Source: an uncultured Helicobacter sp. (GTDB lineage: Bacteria; Campylobacterota; Campylobacteria; Campylobacterales; Helicobacteraceae). From it: a stretch of 64,000 bases of DNA. Within the stretch, counting starts at the first letter, position 1. Each line of letters begins with the position of its first letter. The DNA lies in NCBI GenBank assembly GCA_944323645.1, contig CALUTE010000002.1:81612-145611 (forward strand), read 5' to 3'. Shown here one piece after another: positions 44,237 to 54,618 of this stretch. The translations under genes and the position numbers were made by a program. The notes beneath the pieces were generated by a model. That model had not been told where the DNA came from and did no database searches. It saw only the letters and a program-made list of their open reading frames with translations.

Positions 44237-44838
44237 AATACTTTCTGACCGACCCGCAATCTACGCCAAAGATAACTGATTTGCGCCAGGATACTTGTAC
44301 GAATTCTCGCTTTATCAAACCTATGCGATTGTTTTATAAACAAGATGGCATAGAAAAAAATTGGGATATTATTCATTCGCATGACAGTGTTTCAATAATG
44401 CTTTATGAGCAAGATTTAGATGCCTTTGTTATTGTAAAGCAGTTTCGCCCGGCAGTTTTTATGCGCAATAATGATGGGTATATTTATGAATTGTGCGCTG
44501 GTCTTATTGATAAGCCAAAAAAAACACTTGAGCAAACTGCTGCTGAAGAGGTATTTGAAGAATGTGGCTACGAAATCCACCCAAGTAGATTAAAAAAGAT
44601 TGCCACTTTTTATAATTCAGTAGGTGTAAGTGGCGCACGCCAGACAATATTTTTTGCTAATGTCTCTAAAACAGACAAGCATGCTTTAGGTGGCGGGATA
44701 GACGATGAAAATATAGAGGTATTGTATCTTAAACGCGATAGTGCGCTTGCTTTTATTGATGATGAAAACTACCACAAAACTCCGTCTTTGGCATTTGCTA
44801 TTGACTACTTTTTTCGCCAACAAAGTATAAAACACTAA
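44233..44838 (+). CDS. Nudix hydrolase
   Basis: A 201-residue Nudix protein. The Nudix box reads GLIDKPKKTLEQTAAEEVFEECGYE (GX5EX7REUXEEXGU with Val-Phe in place of Arg-Glu at one point). It hydrolyses nucleoside diphosphates linked to another moiety, and is similar to ADP-ribose/UDP-sugar pyrophosphatases. It overlaps csd3 by 4 bases. Confidence 0.87.
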   Translation: MKYFLTDPQSTPKITDLRQDTCTNSRFIKPMRLFYKQDGIEKNWDIIHSHDSVSIMLYEQDLDAFVIVKQFRPAVFMRNNDGYIYELCAGLIDKPKKTLEQTAAEEVFEECGYEIHPSRLKKIATFYNSVGVSGARQTIFFANVSKTDKHALGGGIDDENIEVLYLKRDSALAFIDDENYHKTPSLAFAIDYFFRQQSIKH

Positions 44839-44852
44839 AGTAGGGAAAAAGT

Positions 44853-45617
44853 ATGAAGTATTTATGCCACATTTGTATCGTTCATATTTGTCTATTTAGT
44901 ATTACTTTAGGAATAGATTCTTTACAAAGCCCTTTAAAGGTGAATATTCAAGAAATTGACAAAAAATCAAACATAGCAGAGCTTCCGGCAATGGATTTGC
45001 GCATAGGAGAAACTGGGCTTGTGTGGCATAAATTTGATGAAAACTACAAAAGCATTATTGCTTATGCAACGATTATTAGGATAGATTCTGGAGTAGCTTA
45101 TGCAACACTTGATAATCAAGATGTTCTTGAACAAAAGTATCTTCCTTTACCTACAAATAAACCTATTATAAATGATGAAATTTTCTTTCGCACGCTCAAT
45201 AATCTTGCTTTTATCATCGCTCCCACATTAGAATCTTACGACAGAGTTCGTATGCAGCACCCACAAGTACAGTTTTTAAATTCTGATCTTATTATGGGGT
45301 ATTTGTTTGATGTAGGAGGGTTTGATCCTAAACCAAAGTTTTTTAACAAAGTATGTCAAGTTTATAATGTGGGACTACTTTATGTAGTAACAACGAATAA
45401 GCTTAATATCCTTGACTGTCAGAGTCTTGTTGTGTTACAGCAGTATGATTTTGATACATCAGAAGCAAAATCCAATAAAACTATAGCACCTTTTTTTTCT
45501 AGGGTGCAGTACGCTTCAAGTGGTAGTCTTGATGGGGTATTAAAAAGTAAAAAATCTAGACAATACTTTGAATACTATGATACATTTGTAGCGCAAGGAA
45601 AAGACTTTAAACCATAA
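44853..45617 (+). CDS. pgbA: PgbA N-terminal-like secreted protein
   Basis: A 254-residue protein with a signal peptide (YLCHICIVHICLFSITLG). IGETGLVWHKFDENYKSIIA, QKYLPLPTNKP and GLLYVVTTNKLNILDC resemble the N-terminal domain of H. pylori plasminogen-binding protein PgbA, and the gene sits just before glcD as there. The Lys-rich plasminogen-binding C-terminus of PgbA seems absent, so binding is uncertain. Confidence 0.65.
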   Translation: MKYLCHICIVHICLFSITLGIDSLQSPLKVNIQEIDKKSNIAELPAMDLRIGETGLVWHKFDENYKSIIAYATIIRIDSGVAYATLDNQDVLEQKYLPLPTNKPIINDEIFFRTLNNLAFIIAPTLESYDRVRMQHPQVQFLNSDLIMGYLFDVGGFDPKPKFFNKVCQVYNVGLLYVVTTNKLNILDCQSLVVLQQYDFDTSEAKSNKTIAPFFSRVQYASSGSLDGVLKSKKSRQYFEYYDTFVAQGKDFKP

Positions 45618-45632
45618 TCTCAAAGGAGTGCT

Positions 45633-47033
45633 ATGCTAGAAGATCATCACTTTCATTCATTACAACAGATTGTTGGAAAAGAAAACTGCTATATCGACAA
45701 GGCGCATCTTATAGCCTATTGTTATGATGCTACACGTGAGCGATATGAGCCAGATGCCGTCATTTATCCGAGAGATGAAAATGATGTAAGTGCGGTTTTA
45801 TCGTATTGTAACACACATCATATTGCTATTATACCACGTGGTGCTGGCAGTGGATTTACTGGGGGGGCTTTGCCAGCAAGCGGAGGAATTGTCTTGAGTC
45901 TTGAAAAACACTTTGACAAGATTCTCGAAATTGATCAGAAAAATCTTATAGCGCGTGTTCAACCCGGAGTTGTAAATAGGGTCTTTCAAAATGAAGTGGA
46001 GAGGCTTGGATTGTTCTATCCACCCGATCCAGCTAGCCAAGATTACAGTACATTAGGTGGAAATGTAAGCGAAAATGCAGGTGGAATGAGGGCAGCAAAA
46101 TATGGCATTACTAAAGACTATGTAATGGCACTGCGTGCAGTGCTTCCTAATGGCAATATTATTCGCGCTGGTAAAAAGACAATAAAAGATGTTGCAGGAT
46201 ACAATATTACAGGTATATTAATAGCTAGCGAAGGTACTTTAGCTGTTATCACTGAACTTACACTCAAACTTATCTCGAAACCTAAATATAAAAAGTCTGC
46301 AATGGGAATCTTTGCAAGCATTGATGATGCAATGAATGCTGTCTATAAAACAATGGCAAGTGGTATTACACCAGTAGCTATGGAATTTCTAGATAATCTT
46401 AGTATTCGAGCCGTAGAGGACCGTTTCCATAAGGGGCTACCAAAAGAAGCGGGTGCGATTCTTATCACACAAGTTGATGGTGATACGCAAGAAGTTATAC
46501 AATCCCAATTACACGCTTTAGAGAAAAAGTTTAAAGAGAATCACTGCACGCACTTCCAAATCGCACAAGATTCTGTCCAGGAGGAAGATTTATGGTTTGC
46601 ACGTAGAAATGTGAGCCAGAGTATCACCATTTATGGCAAAAAGAAACTCAATGAAGATATTACTGTGCCTCGCTCTAGATTACCGGAGCTTTTGAAACGC
46701 ATTCAGCAAATAAGCCAAAAGTATGGATTCAAAATTCCCTGTTTTGGACATACTGGAGATGGTAATGTACATACAAATGTTATGGTTCCAAATCCGGAGG
46801 ACGCACAAGAGCTTGAACGCGGTTATGAGTGTATTGAAGAGATATTTAAAGTCGCCATTGAATTAGAAGGCACACTTAGTGGTGAGCATGGTATTGGGCT
46901 TTCTAAGGCACCTTTTATGCGCCTTGCTTTCACACCAGAGGAAATGGATCTTTTTGGGGTAATTAAGCATGCTTTTGATCCAAATAATATCTTGAATCCC
47001 GGCAAAATGGGACTTGCTGAATTTCAGAAATAA
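45633..47033 (+). CDS. glcD: FAD-linked glycolate/lactate oxidase subunit
   Basis: A 466-residue FAD_binding_4 oxidase: PRGAGSGFTGGALP, DYSTLGGNVSENAGGMRAAKYG, C-terminal GHTGDGNVHTN and GEHGIGLSK. It oxidises D-2-hydroxyacids such as glycolate or D-lactate. A 7-G run at 45861-45867 in the FAD loop is in frame. It is short and probably not a switch. Confidence 0.92.
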   Translation: MLEDHHFHSLQQIVGKENCYIDKAHLIAYCYDATRERYEPDAVIYPRDENDVSAVLSYCNTHHIAIIPRGAGSGFTGGALPASGGIVLSLEKHFDKILEIDQKNLIARVQPGVVNRVFQNEVERLGLFYPPDPASQDYSTLGGNVSENAGGMRAAKYGITKDYVMALRAVLPNGNIIRAGKKTIKDVAGYNITGILIASEGTLAVITELTLKLISKPKYKKSAMGIFASIDDAMNAVYKTMASGITPVAMEFLDNLSIRAVEDRFHKGLPKEAGAILITQVDGDTQEVIQSQLHALEKKFKENHCTHFQIAQDSVQEEDLWFARRNVSQSITIYGKKKLNEDITVPRSRLPELLKRIQQISQKYGFKIPCFGHTGDGNVHTNVMVPNPEDAQELERGYECIEEIFKVAIELEGTLSGEHGIGLSKAPFMRLAFTPEEMDLFGVIKHAFDPNNILNPGKMGLAEFQK

Positions 47034-47355
47034 ACCTGTAGGACATGGTTTAACCAACAAGTATATTTTATTTTAAGTTTCAAGCAGAGTAGGGCTAGAA
47101 TCTATTGATATAAGCTTTTTGTTTCGATCAAGTTTTAGGGAGGCTGGACAAGAACTTAGAGAAAGCGATTTGAGTAAGCAAGGTAAGGTCTTTAAAAAAT
47201 ATACTTTTCACCCTTTGTTTAATTTTACTCAGAGTACAACTATTTCTTCTCATTGATAAAATAACCCAAATACATAGAGCTTATCAATAAACATCTGTGC
47301 AAAAAGTACATTTTAGTTTCATCGTTTATAACTCAATAATCCAATTATAAACCAA

Positions 47356-47436
47356 ACTGCCAAAAGTGAGCTAAGTGGTAAAGAAAAACAAGAGTTTCTT
47401 GCTATCGCAAGAAACTATCAAAATCTTATGGAGATT
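47356..47436 (+). pseudogene. Duplicated csd3 3'-end fragment
   Basis: It matches 44093-44173 of csd3 in 79 of 81 positions at a constant offset of 3263. The two differences turn GCG ATA into GCT ATC, both synonymous in the csd3 frame. Similarity fades on both sides. It is a relic of a csd3 copy or of recombination with another allele. Confidence 0.8.
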
Positions 47437-47641
47437 ACTTTTCTTATCTTGATTTCTATATTTAGTTATGAAAACTATAATTTTCAAACATTTTTTTATA
47501 ATCATACCGAACCCTAAACTTTCTCGTGTTTCTAAGTAGGAGTTGTAGGAGTTCAGGCACACCATTGAAACAGTAAAATAGGGCTTTACTATAATAAATG
47601 GTTTTATACGATTGAGGAGATTCTAAAAGAGAAAAGAGAGA

Positions 47642-47656
47642 TCAAAACTCTTTTGA
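47642..47656 (-). terminator. Likely rpsO terminator
   Basis: TCAAAA-GAG-TTTTGA hairpin on the minus strand, 4 bases past the rpsO stop codon, followed by a U-rich stretch. Confidence 0.5.
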
Positions 47657-47660
47657 CACT

Positions 47661-47933
47661 TTAGCGATCTTTTATATTCAGGGTAGCTATAAGTTTTGAA
47701 TAGCTCTCATATTGCGTTCGTTTAAGATATTTAAGTAGGTGTTTGCGTCTTCCAACAAGTTTTAGTAATCCTAGCCGACTTGAATGGTCTTTTGGGTTTG
47801 CTTTTAAATGTGTAGTGAGAGAGGTTATACGCTCACTAAGAAGCGCTATTTGTACTTCTGATGAACCTGTATCTTTTTTATCACGTGCAAAATCTGTGAT
47901 AATCTTTTGTTTTTTCGCCGTATCTAAAGCCAT
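47661..47933 (-). CDS. rpsO: 30S ribosomal protein S15
   Basis: A 90-residue S15: [44 protein letters not shown] lies before the ATG at 47931-47933. The longer frame to 47990 is not used. Adjacent and divergent to flhA, as in H. pylori. A TATAAT box at 47990-47995 leaves a ~50-base leader, where S15 autoregulation would act. Confidence 0.97.
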   Translation of the reverse strand: MALDTAKKQKIITDFARDKKDTGSSEVQIALLSERITSLTTHLKANPKDHSSRLGLLKLVGRRKHLLKYLKRTQYESYSKLIATLNIKDR

Positions 47934-47989
47934 AGCAATGACCTCCTGATTGGTATTAATTAAATTGAGTAGCTTAAAGCTGAAGCGCA

Positions 47990-47995
47990 ATTATA
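47990..47995 (-). promoter_or_regulatory. -10 box for rpsO
   Basis: TATAAT on the minus strand, 56 bases before the rpsO ATG. Confidence 0.5.
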
Positions 47996-48152
47996 TTTAT
48001 AAAAAACTAAAAAGATGTTTAATCCCTACTCCTAGCCTCACATAATTAAGACAAATAACGCGCATTTAAGTTCTAGCTATTACAAGAAAAAGCTACTTTT
48101 TACCAAAAAATCGCTAGAATCCGCATACCTAAATATTTTTTCAAGGTATTGA

Positions 48153-50354
48153 ATGGCTCCTCGACAACAGATATTCAAAAAATTTGCCAGTTTTTTTCAA
48201 ACCATTTTGCGCAGCAAAGACTTAACCGTTGTTGCATTTTTATTATGTATTCTTGTGATTATTATCGTTCCTTTACCACCTCTAATTTTAGATTTTTTAC
48301 TAACAATTTCTATAATGCTCTCCATATTGATTATTTTTATTGCACTTTATATTACAAAGCCAACAGACTTTTCTGCTTTCCCTACCCTATTGCTCATTGT
48401 AACGCTTTATCGTCTAGCACTTAATGTTGCCACAACGCGTATGATTTTGACTGAAGGATATCGAGGGGCAAATGCAGTAAGTGATATTATCGCAGCTTTT
48501 GGGGAATTCACAATCAGTGGTAACTACGTAATTGGTGCGATTATTTTTACAATTCTTGTTTTGGTAAACTTACTTGTTGTAACCAATGGCTCAACCCGAG
48601 TTACCGAAGTTCGTGCGCGTTTTGCGCTTGATGCGATGCCTGGTAAGCAAATGGCAATCGATGCAGATTTTAATAGCGGACTCATTGATGAGAAAGAAGC
48701 CAAAGCTCGTCGTGCTGCTCTCTCGCAAGAAGCTGATTTTTACGGCTCTATGGATGGTGCTAGTAAATTTGTAAAAGGCGATGCAATTGCTTCCATTATT
48801 ATCACTGTAATCAATATTATTGGTGGTTTTTTAATAGGTGTTGTTCAGCGTGATATGGACGTTGCTCAAGCAGCTTCGACTTTCACAATACTTACAATTG
48901 GTGATGGACTCGTTGGGCAAATTCCAGCTCTTATTATTGCAACTGCCACAGGCATTGTCGCTACACGAACTGCTCAACAAGAAAACACCAAAGAAGACTT
49001 TGCGCAAAACCTTATCTCTCAGCTCACATCTCAATCAAAAACCCTTGTGATTGTCGGAGTAATTTTATTACTTTTTGCCTCTATTCCGGGGCTTCCCACC
49101 CTATCTTTAATGTTTGTAGGCGGGCTTTTGCTCTTTGTCTCTTGGATTCTTTCACGTGAAGATAAACAAAGTTTGCTTTCTATTTTACTCAATTGGGTCA
49201 ATAAAAAATTCAATACTAATTTTACATTTGATGAAGTAGAATCTAGCCCCAAGCCAGATATGACTCCTGCTCCAAAAGTAGAAAAAACCCAAGAAGAAAT
49301 CCGAAGGGAAGAAGAACAGAATCTAAAAGACGCATTGCGAATCGATCTTCTTGAGCTTGAGCTTGGATTCGAGCTTATTGGTCTTGCTGACCAAAAACAA
49401 GGTGGCTTGCTAATAGAACGCGTGCGTTCTATGCGCAAGAAGATAGCCCACGATTACGGTTTTTTAATGCCTCAAATTAGAATTCGGGATAATTTGCGCC
49501 TTCCTTCTTCAAACTATGAGGTTAAACTAAAAGGTGTAGTTATTGGTGAAGGAATGGTGATGCCGACAAAATTTTTGGCTCTTGATACAGGAGTAGTTGG
49601 TAAAAAAATGGAAGGCGTAGAAGTAAAAGAGCCTGCATTTGGTATGAATGCTATTTGGATAGATGCCAAAGACAAAGAAGAAGCCATTATCGCTGGTTAT
49701 ACGGTATTTGACCCTTCTTCTGTTATTTCTACGCACATTAGCGAACTTGTTACGCGCAATGCCCAAGAATTTATCACGCGCGATGAAGTAAAAGGTATTC
49801 TTGATAGAATGGCAGATGATTACCCAGTGCTTATTGAAGAAGCACGTAAAATTCCTGCAATTATTCGCATGGTATTGCAAGGCTTGCTTGCAGAGCGTGT
49901 TCCAATACGAGATATGCTCACTATCCTAGAAACCACTATCGACAAACAAGCCCAAAATATGGATATTGATATTATCATAGAGCACGTACGCGCAAAGCTT
50001 GCACGTGTAATTACACAAACTTTTGCGGATTCTGATGGAATCTTAAAAATCATCGGTTTTACAACACTCGATGAAGAATATCTTAAATCTCGTATAAAAA
50101 ATGACCAAGACTATGGACAGATTCTTGCCTTAACAGCTGCAGAGTCCGAAAAATTTACCAATGCCTTAAAAGATGCTATCGAAAAGGTTAAGGATAAAAA
50201 TATCTATTGTGTACTTGCAACAGACTTGAAACTAAGGCGCGTACTTGTCAAAGAAATACGCGATCTTAAAGCACGCACGCCTGTTATAAGCTATGCTGAA
50301 ATAGATCCTAATGCACAATACGAATTTGTCGGTACGATCCAACCCAATTTTTAA
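48153..50354 (+). CDS. flhA: Flagellar type III export gate protein FlhA
   Basis: A 733-residue protein: about eight N-terminal TM segments to residue ~330, with the conserved [35 protein letters not shown] loop (FHIPEP region) read in parts here, then the cytoplasmic domain. It is the export gate of the flagellar secretion system and is needed for flagellar gene expression in Helicobacter. Confidence 0.97.
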   Translation: MAPRQQIFKKFASFFQTILRSKDLTVVAFLLCILVIIIVPLPPLILDFLLTISIMLSILIIFIALYITKPTDFSAFPTLLLIVTLYRLALNVATTRMILTEGYRGANAVSDIIAAFGEFTISGNYVIGAIIFTILVLVNLLVVTNGSTRVTEVRARFALDAMPGKQMAIDADFNSGLIDEKEAKARRAALSQEADFYGSMDGASKFVKGDAIASIIITVINIIGGFLIGVVQRDMDVAQAASTFTILTIGDGLVGQIPALIIATATGIVATRTAQQENTKEDFAQNLISQLTSQSKTLVIVGVILLLFASIPGLPTLSLMFVGGLLLFVSWILSREDKQSLLSILLNWVNKKFNTNFTFDEVESSPKPDMTPAPKVEKTQEEIRREEEQNLKDALRIDLLELELGFELIGLADQKQGGLLIERVRSMRKKIAHDYGFLMPQIRIRDNLRLPSSNYEVKLKGVVIGEGMVMPTKFLALDTGVVGKKMEGVEVKEPAFGMNAIWIDAKDKEEAIIAGYTVFDPSSVISTHISELVTRNAQEFITRDEVKGILDRMADDYPVLIEEARKIPAIIRMVLQGLLAERVPIRDMLTILETTIDKQAQNMDIDIIIEHVRAKLARVITQTFADSDGILKIIGFTTLDEEYLKSRIKNDQDYGQILALTAAESEKFTNALKDAIEKVKDKNIYCVLATDLKLRRVLVKEIRDLKARTPVISYAEIDPNAQYEFVGTIQPNF

Positions 50355-50384
50355 CACATACAAATTTAATAAAGGATAGAATTT

Positions 50385-51491
50385 ATGCAAGTGTTTCACC
50401 TCTCACATATTGATCTTGATGGATATGGCGCACAGTTTGTAGCGCGTGAATTTTTCGAGACGATCCATTTTTACAATGCAAACTATGGCAAAGAAGTGCT
50501 CGCAAGACTAAATATGATCTTTAACAACATTGATTCTAAGCTAGCCCTTGAAGAAAAGTTTGAAGAAAAATTCCGCCCTAAAACAAAAACTTCTTTTCTT
50601 GTGCTTATTACTGATTTAAACCTTACACTAAATGAGGCAAAATACGTCAATGATCGTATTAATACTTATAAAATTAATCAAAAAAATGTGGATATTTTGT
50701 TGTTAGATCACCATATTAGTGGTGAAGAATGTGCTAAAGTATTTGATTGGTATCACTTAGATTCTACAAAATGTGCTACAAAAATCACTTATGAAACACT
50801 CCAAAAATACTATCCCAAAAAGTACTCCAAAGCAGAATCTACCGAATATGCATCGCTTGAAACTATGGTTGAGATGATAAATTCGGTTGATATTTGGCAA
50901 GAAAATGGGGTTGGATTCGAATTTGGCAAGGTGGCGCTTGGAATGATTGCCTCTAGCAACGAACTCAATCGTTTTATGTTCGATAGCGCACATAGAGAGT
51001 ATAAGTTTAGCTTGCTACATCAGGCAAGAAGGTATCTTGGTAAACCAAAAGATGCAGTGCAGTTTGACAATGCAATATTTTTACTAAAAAAACGCGCACT
51101 AGGAGGTGATCCAGAAAACGAGACTATGGATTTTATCACAAGCAGAATCCAGGCAAAATTACTAAGCGAACAAAAGGAATACTGCACTATCCACTATCGT
51201 GATAAGACAGGTTTCTTGAGTTATTCTATGGGCGGGATTAGTGTACTTGCAAATTTATTTTTGCGCCAGAATCCCGAAATAGATTTCTATATGGATATCA
51301 ATGCGCGTGGTAATGTCTCCTTGCGTGCTAATGGCAACTGTGATGTTTGCGCATTAAGCAAAGAAGTGTTTAATGGTGGTGGACACAAAAATGCTGCTGG
51401 CGGAAAAATAGAAGGTTTTAAAGAAAGTTTCTTTTATGAAGATATTAAAAATCAAGTACAAAATATTCTCAACCTCAAATCGCAATCTTGA
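50385..51491 (+). CDS. DHH-family phosphoesterase
   Basis: A 368-residue protein with SHIDLDGYGAQ, LLDHHISGEEC (DHH motif) and the C-terminal DHHA1 signature NGGGHKNAAGG. This is the family of oligoribonuclease/c-di-AMP phosphodiesterase-like enzymes. The specific substrate is unknown. It follows flhA by 30 bases, as in H. pylori. Confidence 0.87.
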   Translation: MQVFHLSHIDLDGYGAQFVAREFFETIHFYNANYGKEVLARLNMIFNNIDSKLALEEKFEEKFRPKTKTSFLVLITDLNLTLNEAKYVNDRINTYKINQKNVDILLLDHHISGEECAKVFDWYHLDSTKCATKITYETLQKYYPKKYSKAESTEYASLETMVEMINSVDIWQENGVGFEFGKVALGMIASSNELNRFMFDSAHREYKFSLLHQARRYLGKPKDAVQFDNAIFLLKKRALGGDPENETMDFITSRIQAKLLSEQKEYCTIHYRDKTGFLSYSMGGISVLANLFLRQNPEIDFYMDINARGNVSLRANGNCDVCALSKEVFNGGGHKNAAGGKIEGFKESFFYEDIKNQVQNILNLKSQS

Positions 51492-51505
51492 ACATTGGAG
51501 AATTT

Positions 51506-51784
51506 ATGAAAACACCCCCAAAACATTCTAACAGCACCCCAAAAAAAATGCACACGAGGCAATTTCACGAAAGTACAACTTTTGAAGATGATATGGAGCT
51601 TTTTGATATGCTATGTGTAGCACTATATTTTGCTGGTGCACGACAAGAGTTTTTGCAACAAGTGCTTGAAGAATATGGTGCCGAGCTTGATGGTTTTGAT
51701 GATGATGAGCCTTATGGACAAGAACAGATTATAGAAGTAATCAAGCGCATACGCGTAAAAAGACCAGATTTTTTTACTCCATAA
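51506..51784 (+). CDS. Conserved small acidic protein
   Basis: A 92-residue protein starting MKTPPKHSN with GGAG 6 bases upstream. The longer TTG start at 51488 overlaps the DHH gene. It is acidic (FDDDEPYGQEQIIEVI) with two predicted helices. Not recognised. Confidence 0.65.
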   Translation: MKTPPKHSNSTPKKMHTRQFHESTTFEDDMELFDMLCVALYFAGARQEFLQQVLEEYGAELDGFDDDEPYGQEQIIEVIKRIRVKRPDFFTP

Positions 51785-52034
51785 CCTAACTTGTGGCTAT
51801 ATGTTTCTAGAGCCCTACTCCCTACAAAAAGCTTTTCATAGTGTATTAATTAAGTTGATTGTTTAGATTTTACATTCTCGTCTCTAGAATGCAGAATCTA
51901 AAGTATATAAAATTTTGGCACTAAATATGGTTTTGCTTGCAATTTTGGTTTAAGTATTAATCTTTGGATCACCTTGTTTCCTACTTAAGAGCGTCTTTGC
52001 AAAATCCAGATTCTGCAGGATTTGTCTTTTATAT

Positions 52035-52073
52035 TTAGTAGATTCTATGATGATTCTTTATAGAATCTACTAA
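52035..52073. repeat. 14-bp perfect inverted repeat upstream of htpG
   Basis: Arms 52035-52048 and 52060-52073 are exact reverse complements with an 11-base loop. Each arm contains the AGATTCTA/TAGAATCT octamer that is common across the window. Confidence 0.8.
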
Positions 52074-52125
52074 TAAAAGTTTATAGTATTTGTATAAAGT
52101 TTTTGCATATTTATCAATTACTTGC

Positions 52126-52131
52126 TATAAT
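52126..52131 (+). promoter_or_regulatory. -10 box for htpG
   Basis: TTGCTATAAT (extended -10), 28 bases before the htpG ATG. Confidence 0.55.
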
Positions 52132-52158
52132 TGCCAAATTTTTTTGAAAGGATAGCAA

Positions 52159-54036
52159 ATGAGTACAAAAATGACATTTCAAACAGAAATTAAACAACTT
52201 CTTGATCTTATGATACATTCGTTGTATTCCAACAAGGAGATTTTTTTACGAGAGCTTATTAGTAATGCCTCAGATGCGCTTGATAAGTTAAACTATCTTA
52301 CTATCAGTGATGAAGCATATAAAGGCATTGCATTTGAGCCGCGCATTGATATAAGTTTTGATGAAAAAAAAGGGATTTTACGAGTGGCAGATTCTGGGAT
52401 AGGAATGAACAAACAAGAACTTATCGACAATTTAGGTACAATTGCCAAATCAGGAACTAAAGGTTTTTTAAATGCCCTTAGTGGAGATGCCAAAAAAGAT
52501 TCGGCACTAATTGGACAATTTGGTGTTGGATTCTATTCTGCGTTTATGGTTGCTCAAAAGGTTGTCGTCACAAGCAAAAAGGCTGGTGAAGACAAAGCAT
52601 TTAGCTGGATAAGCGATGGGGGTGGAGAATACGAAATTGCTTCTTGTAAAAAAGACCAGTTTGGTACAGAAATTGCACTTTATCTCAAAGACGATGAAAA
52701 GCATTTTGCAAGTCGTTGGGAAATAGAATCTATCATTAAAAAATATTCTGAACATATTGCGTTTCCAATCTTTTTAAGTTATGAGGAAACACGCTATGAA
52801 GAAGCAAAAGAAAAAGACCAAAAAGATGCTCCCAAAAAAGAGATAAAAGAGCAAAAATGTGAGCAAATCAACACCGCCAAAGCCATTTGGAAAACTCCAA
52901 AAAAAGACCTAAAAGATGAGGATTATAAAGAGTTTTATAAAGGTTTTGCACACGATAATTCTGAGCCTTTAAGTTATATTCATACAAAAGTTGAAGGAAA
53001 TTTAGAATATACAACCTTATTTTTTATCCCAAGTGTTGCGCCTTTTGACTTATTCCGTGTGGATTATCGCTCTGGGGTAAAGCTCTATGTGAAGCGTGTT
53101 TTTATAACAGATGACGATAAGGAGCTATTGCCTCAATACTTACGCTTCGTGCGTGGGATTATTGATAGCGAGGATTTACCATTAAATGTAAGTCGCGAAA
53201 TTTTACAACAAAATAAGATTCTAGCTAATATTAAATCTGCCTCAACCAAAAAAATTCTCTCTGAAATTGCCAATATCGCTAAAGATAAGGAGCGATATAA
53301 AACATTTTATAGTCAATTTGGCAAAGTACTAAAAGAAGGACTTTATGGTGATTTTGAAAATAAAGAGAAGATTCTAGAGCTTTTGCGTTTTGATAGTAGC
53401 ACACAAGAGAATCTAAGTCTAAAAGACTACAAAACATCTATGCCAAAGGACCAAAAAAGCATATACTATCTTATTGGCGAAAACAAAGATTTACTCAAGG
53501 CTTCACCTTTGTTAGAAAAATATACCAAAAAAGGTTTTGATGTATTGCTTTTGAGCGATGAAATTGATGGCTTTGTGATCCCTAGTGTGGGTGAATATGA
53601 TACAACACCACTAAAGGATGCATCAAGTAGTGAGGCACTTAAGGAGCTTGGGGAAGAGACAATTGATGAAACAACAAAAAAATCATTTGAGCCAATTATT
53701 CAGGGCTTTAAAGAAGCACTCGGAGAGAAAATAAAAGATGTGGAGCTAAGTGGGGATCTCACCTCACCTATTGCACTTATTGGTGATGAGCAAAATGCAA
53801 TGATGGCAAATCTTATGCGGCAAATGGGGCAAGAACCACCAAAAAGTAAAAAAACCTTGCAGCTTAATGTTCATCATACAATTTTTGCAAAACTCAAAAC
53901 CGCAGAATCTAATAAAATCCAAGAGATAGCCCATATATTATATGATTGTGCCTTGCTTGTAGAATCCGGTAATCTAGAAGGAGCAAAAGAGTTTAGCATA
54001 CGCCTTTATAGAATAATTGATGAAAATCTTGCATAA
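52159..54036 (+). CDS. htpG: Chaperone protein HtpG (Hsp90)
   Basis: A 625-residue Hsp90: NKEIFLRELISNASDALDKL, ADSGIGMNKQELIDNLGTIAKSGT, GQFGVGFYSAFMVA in the ATPase domain, middle-domain LPLNVSREILQQNKIL. Acts as an ATP-driven folding chaperone. A GAAAGGA site precedes the ATG. Confidence 0.97.
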   Translation: MSTKMTFQTEIKQLLDLMIHSLYSNKEIFLRELISNASDALDKLNYLTISDEAYKGIAFEPRIDISFDEKKGILRVADSGIGMNKQELIDNLGTIAKSGTKGFLNALSGDAKKDSALIGQFGVGFYSAFMVAQKVVVTSKKAGEDKAFSWISDGGGEYEIASCKKDQFGTEIALYLKDDEKHFASRWEIESIIKKYSEHIAFPIFLSYEETRYEEAKEKDQKDAPKKEIKEQKCEQINTAKAIWKTPKKDLKDEDYKEFYKGFAHDNSEPLSYIHTKVEGNLEYTTLFFIPSVAPFDLFRVDYRSGVKLYVKRVFITDDDKELLPQYLRFVRGIIDSEDLPLNVSREILQQNKILANIKSASTKKILSEIANIAKDKERYKTFYSQFGKVLKEGLYGDFENKEKILELLRFDSSTQENLSLKDYKTSMPKDQKSIYYLIGENKDLLKASPLLEKYTKKGFDVLLLSDEIDGFVIPSVGEYDTTPLKDASSSEALKELGEETIDETTKKSFEPIIQGFKEALGEKIKDVELSGDLTSPIALIGDEQNAMMANLMRQMGQEPPKSKKTLQLNVHHTIFAKLKTAESNKIQEIAHILYDCALLVESGNLEGAKEFSIRLYRIIDENLA

Positions 54037-54088
54037 TGGATTATTTTTGTATATAATAGTCTTTCATATTATTTTAAAGGAGTGTCAG

Positions 54089-54490
54089 ATGAAGTCTATT
54101 TGGACAAAAGTTGCGTTAGCGGGTGTTCTTTGTGTGTCTTTAGGGTATGCTGCTGATTATAGTGAAGCAAGCAATGAGGATCTTATTAAGCTTAATAATG
54201 GTAAGCTCAATGCATCTGATGCAGCAGATTTGAAGCTTGAAGTAATAAAACGTCTTGGCAAAATTGATAATGCAGACGAAAAGAAAGAATTTATGGGAAA
54301 GCTTAAAGAAGCTTATGAAAAGGCTACTAATAGCTGGAAAGTACAAAAATTGAGAAGTTATGAAAAAGAAGTGCATAAAGCATTTCACGAAAAGATTGAA
54401 GCATTGAGCAATGAAGAAAAAGCAGCATTAAAACTTGATGAAAAGTGTCCATATGGAGGTGCTGATAAAGAAGCATCAAAGAAAAAATAA
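54089..54490 (+). CDS. DUF1104-family periplasmic protein
   Basis: A 133-residue protein with a signal peptide (VALAGVLCVSLGYA), then ADYSEASNEDLIKLNNGKL and a highly charged helical body, the pattern of DUF1104 proteins of Helicobacter and Campylobacter. Function unknown. AAAGGAG precedes the ATG at 54089. It ends before a good hairpin terminator. Near-identical 5' half to the next gene. Confidence 0.82.
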   Translation: MKSIWTKVALAGVLCVSLGYAADYSEASNEDLIKLNNGKLNASDAADLKLEVIKRLGKIDNADEKKEFMGKLKEAYEKATNSWKVQKLRSYEKEVHKAFHEKIEALSNEEKAALKLDEKCPYGGADKEASKKK

Positions 54491-54507
54491 CTTCTTTGTC
54501 TTCATTA

Positions 54508-54530
54508 TGCTATGTCTTTATGACATAGCA
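54508..54530 (+). terminator. Hairpin terminator after first DUF1104 gene
   Basis: Perfect 9-bp stem TGCTATGTC/GACATAGCA with a 5-base loop, 17 bases past the stop, with a weak T-rich tail. Confidence 0.65.
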
Positions 54531-54618
54531 AACTTTTCTAAGCCTAAAAAACTAAAAATTTAAAATTTTCTTAAGAATTTAAATATATTATTGCATTTAT
54601 TCTTTAAAGGAGTGTCAG

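Larger units (their letters stand above)
47034..47660. other. Gene-free gap with gene remnant
   Basis: I see no credible gene in these 627 bases. They hold the csd3 3'-end fragment (47356-47436), AT-rich sequence and several TAGAATCT-type octamers. Confidence 0.6.
51785..52158. other. Gap upstream of htpG
   Basis: No gene seen. It contains a 14-bp hairpin (52035-52073) and the htpG promoter, plus AT-rich sequence with TAGAATCT-type octamers. Confidence 0.6.

Noticed and set aside
45861..45867. 7-G run in glcD as a phase switch
   Set aside because: Short, in frame, codes the conserved Gly-Gly of the FAD loop.
47034..47660. Small genes or tRNA in the large gap
   Set aside because: The only open frame (47371-47565, minus) is antisense to the csd3 fragment and has no ribosome site; no cloverleaf found by eye.
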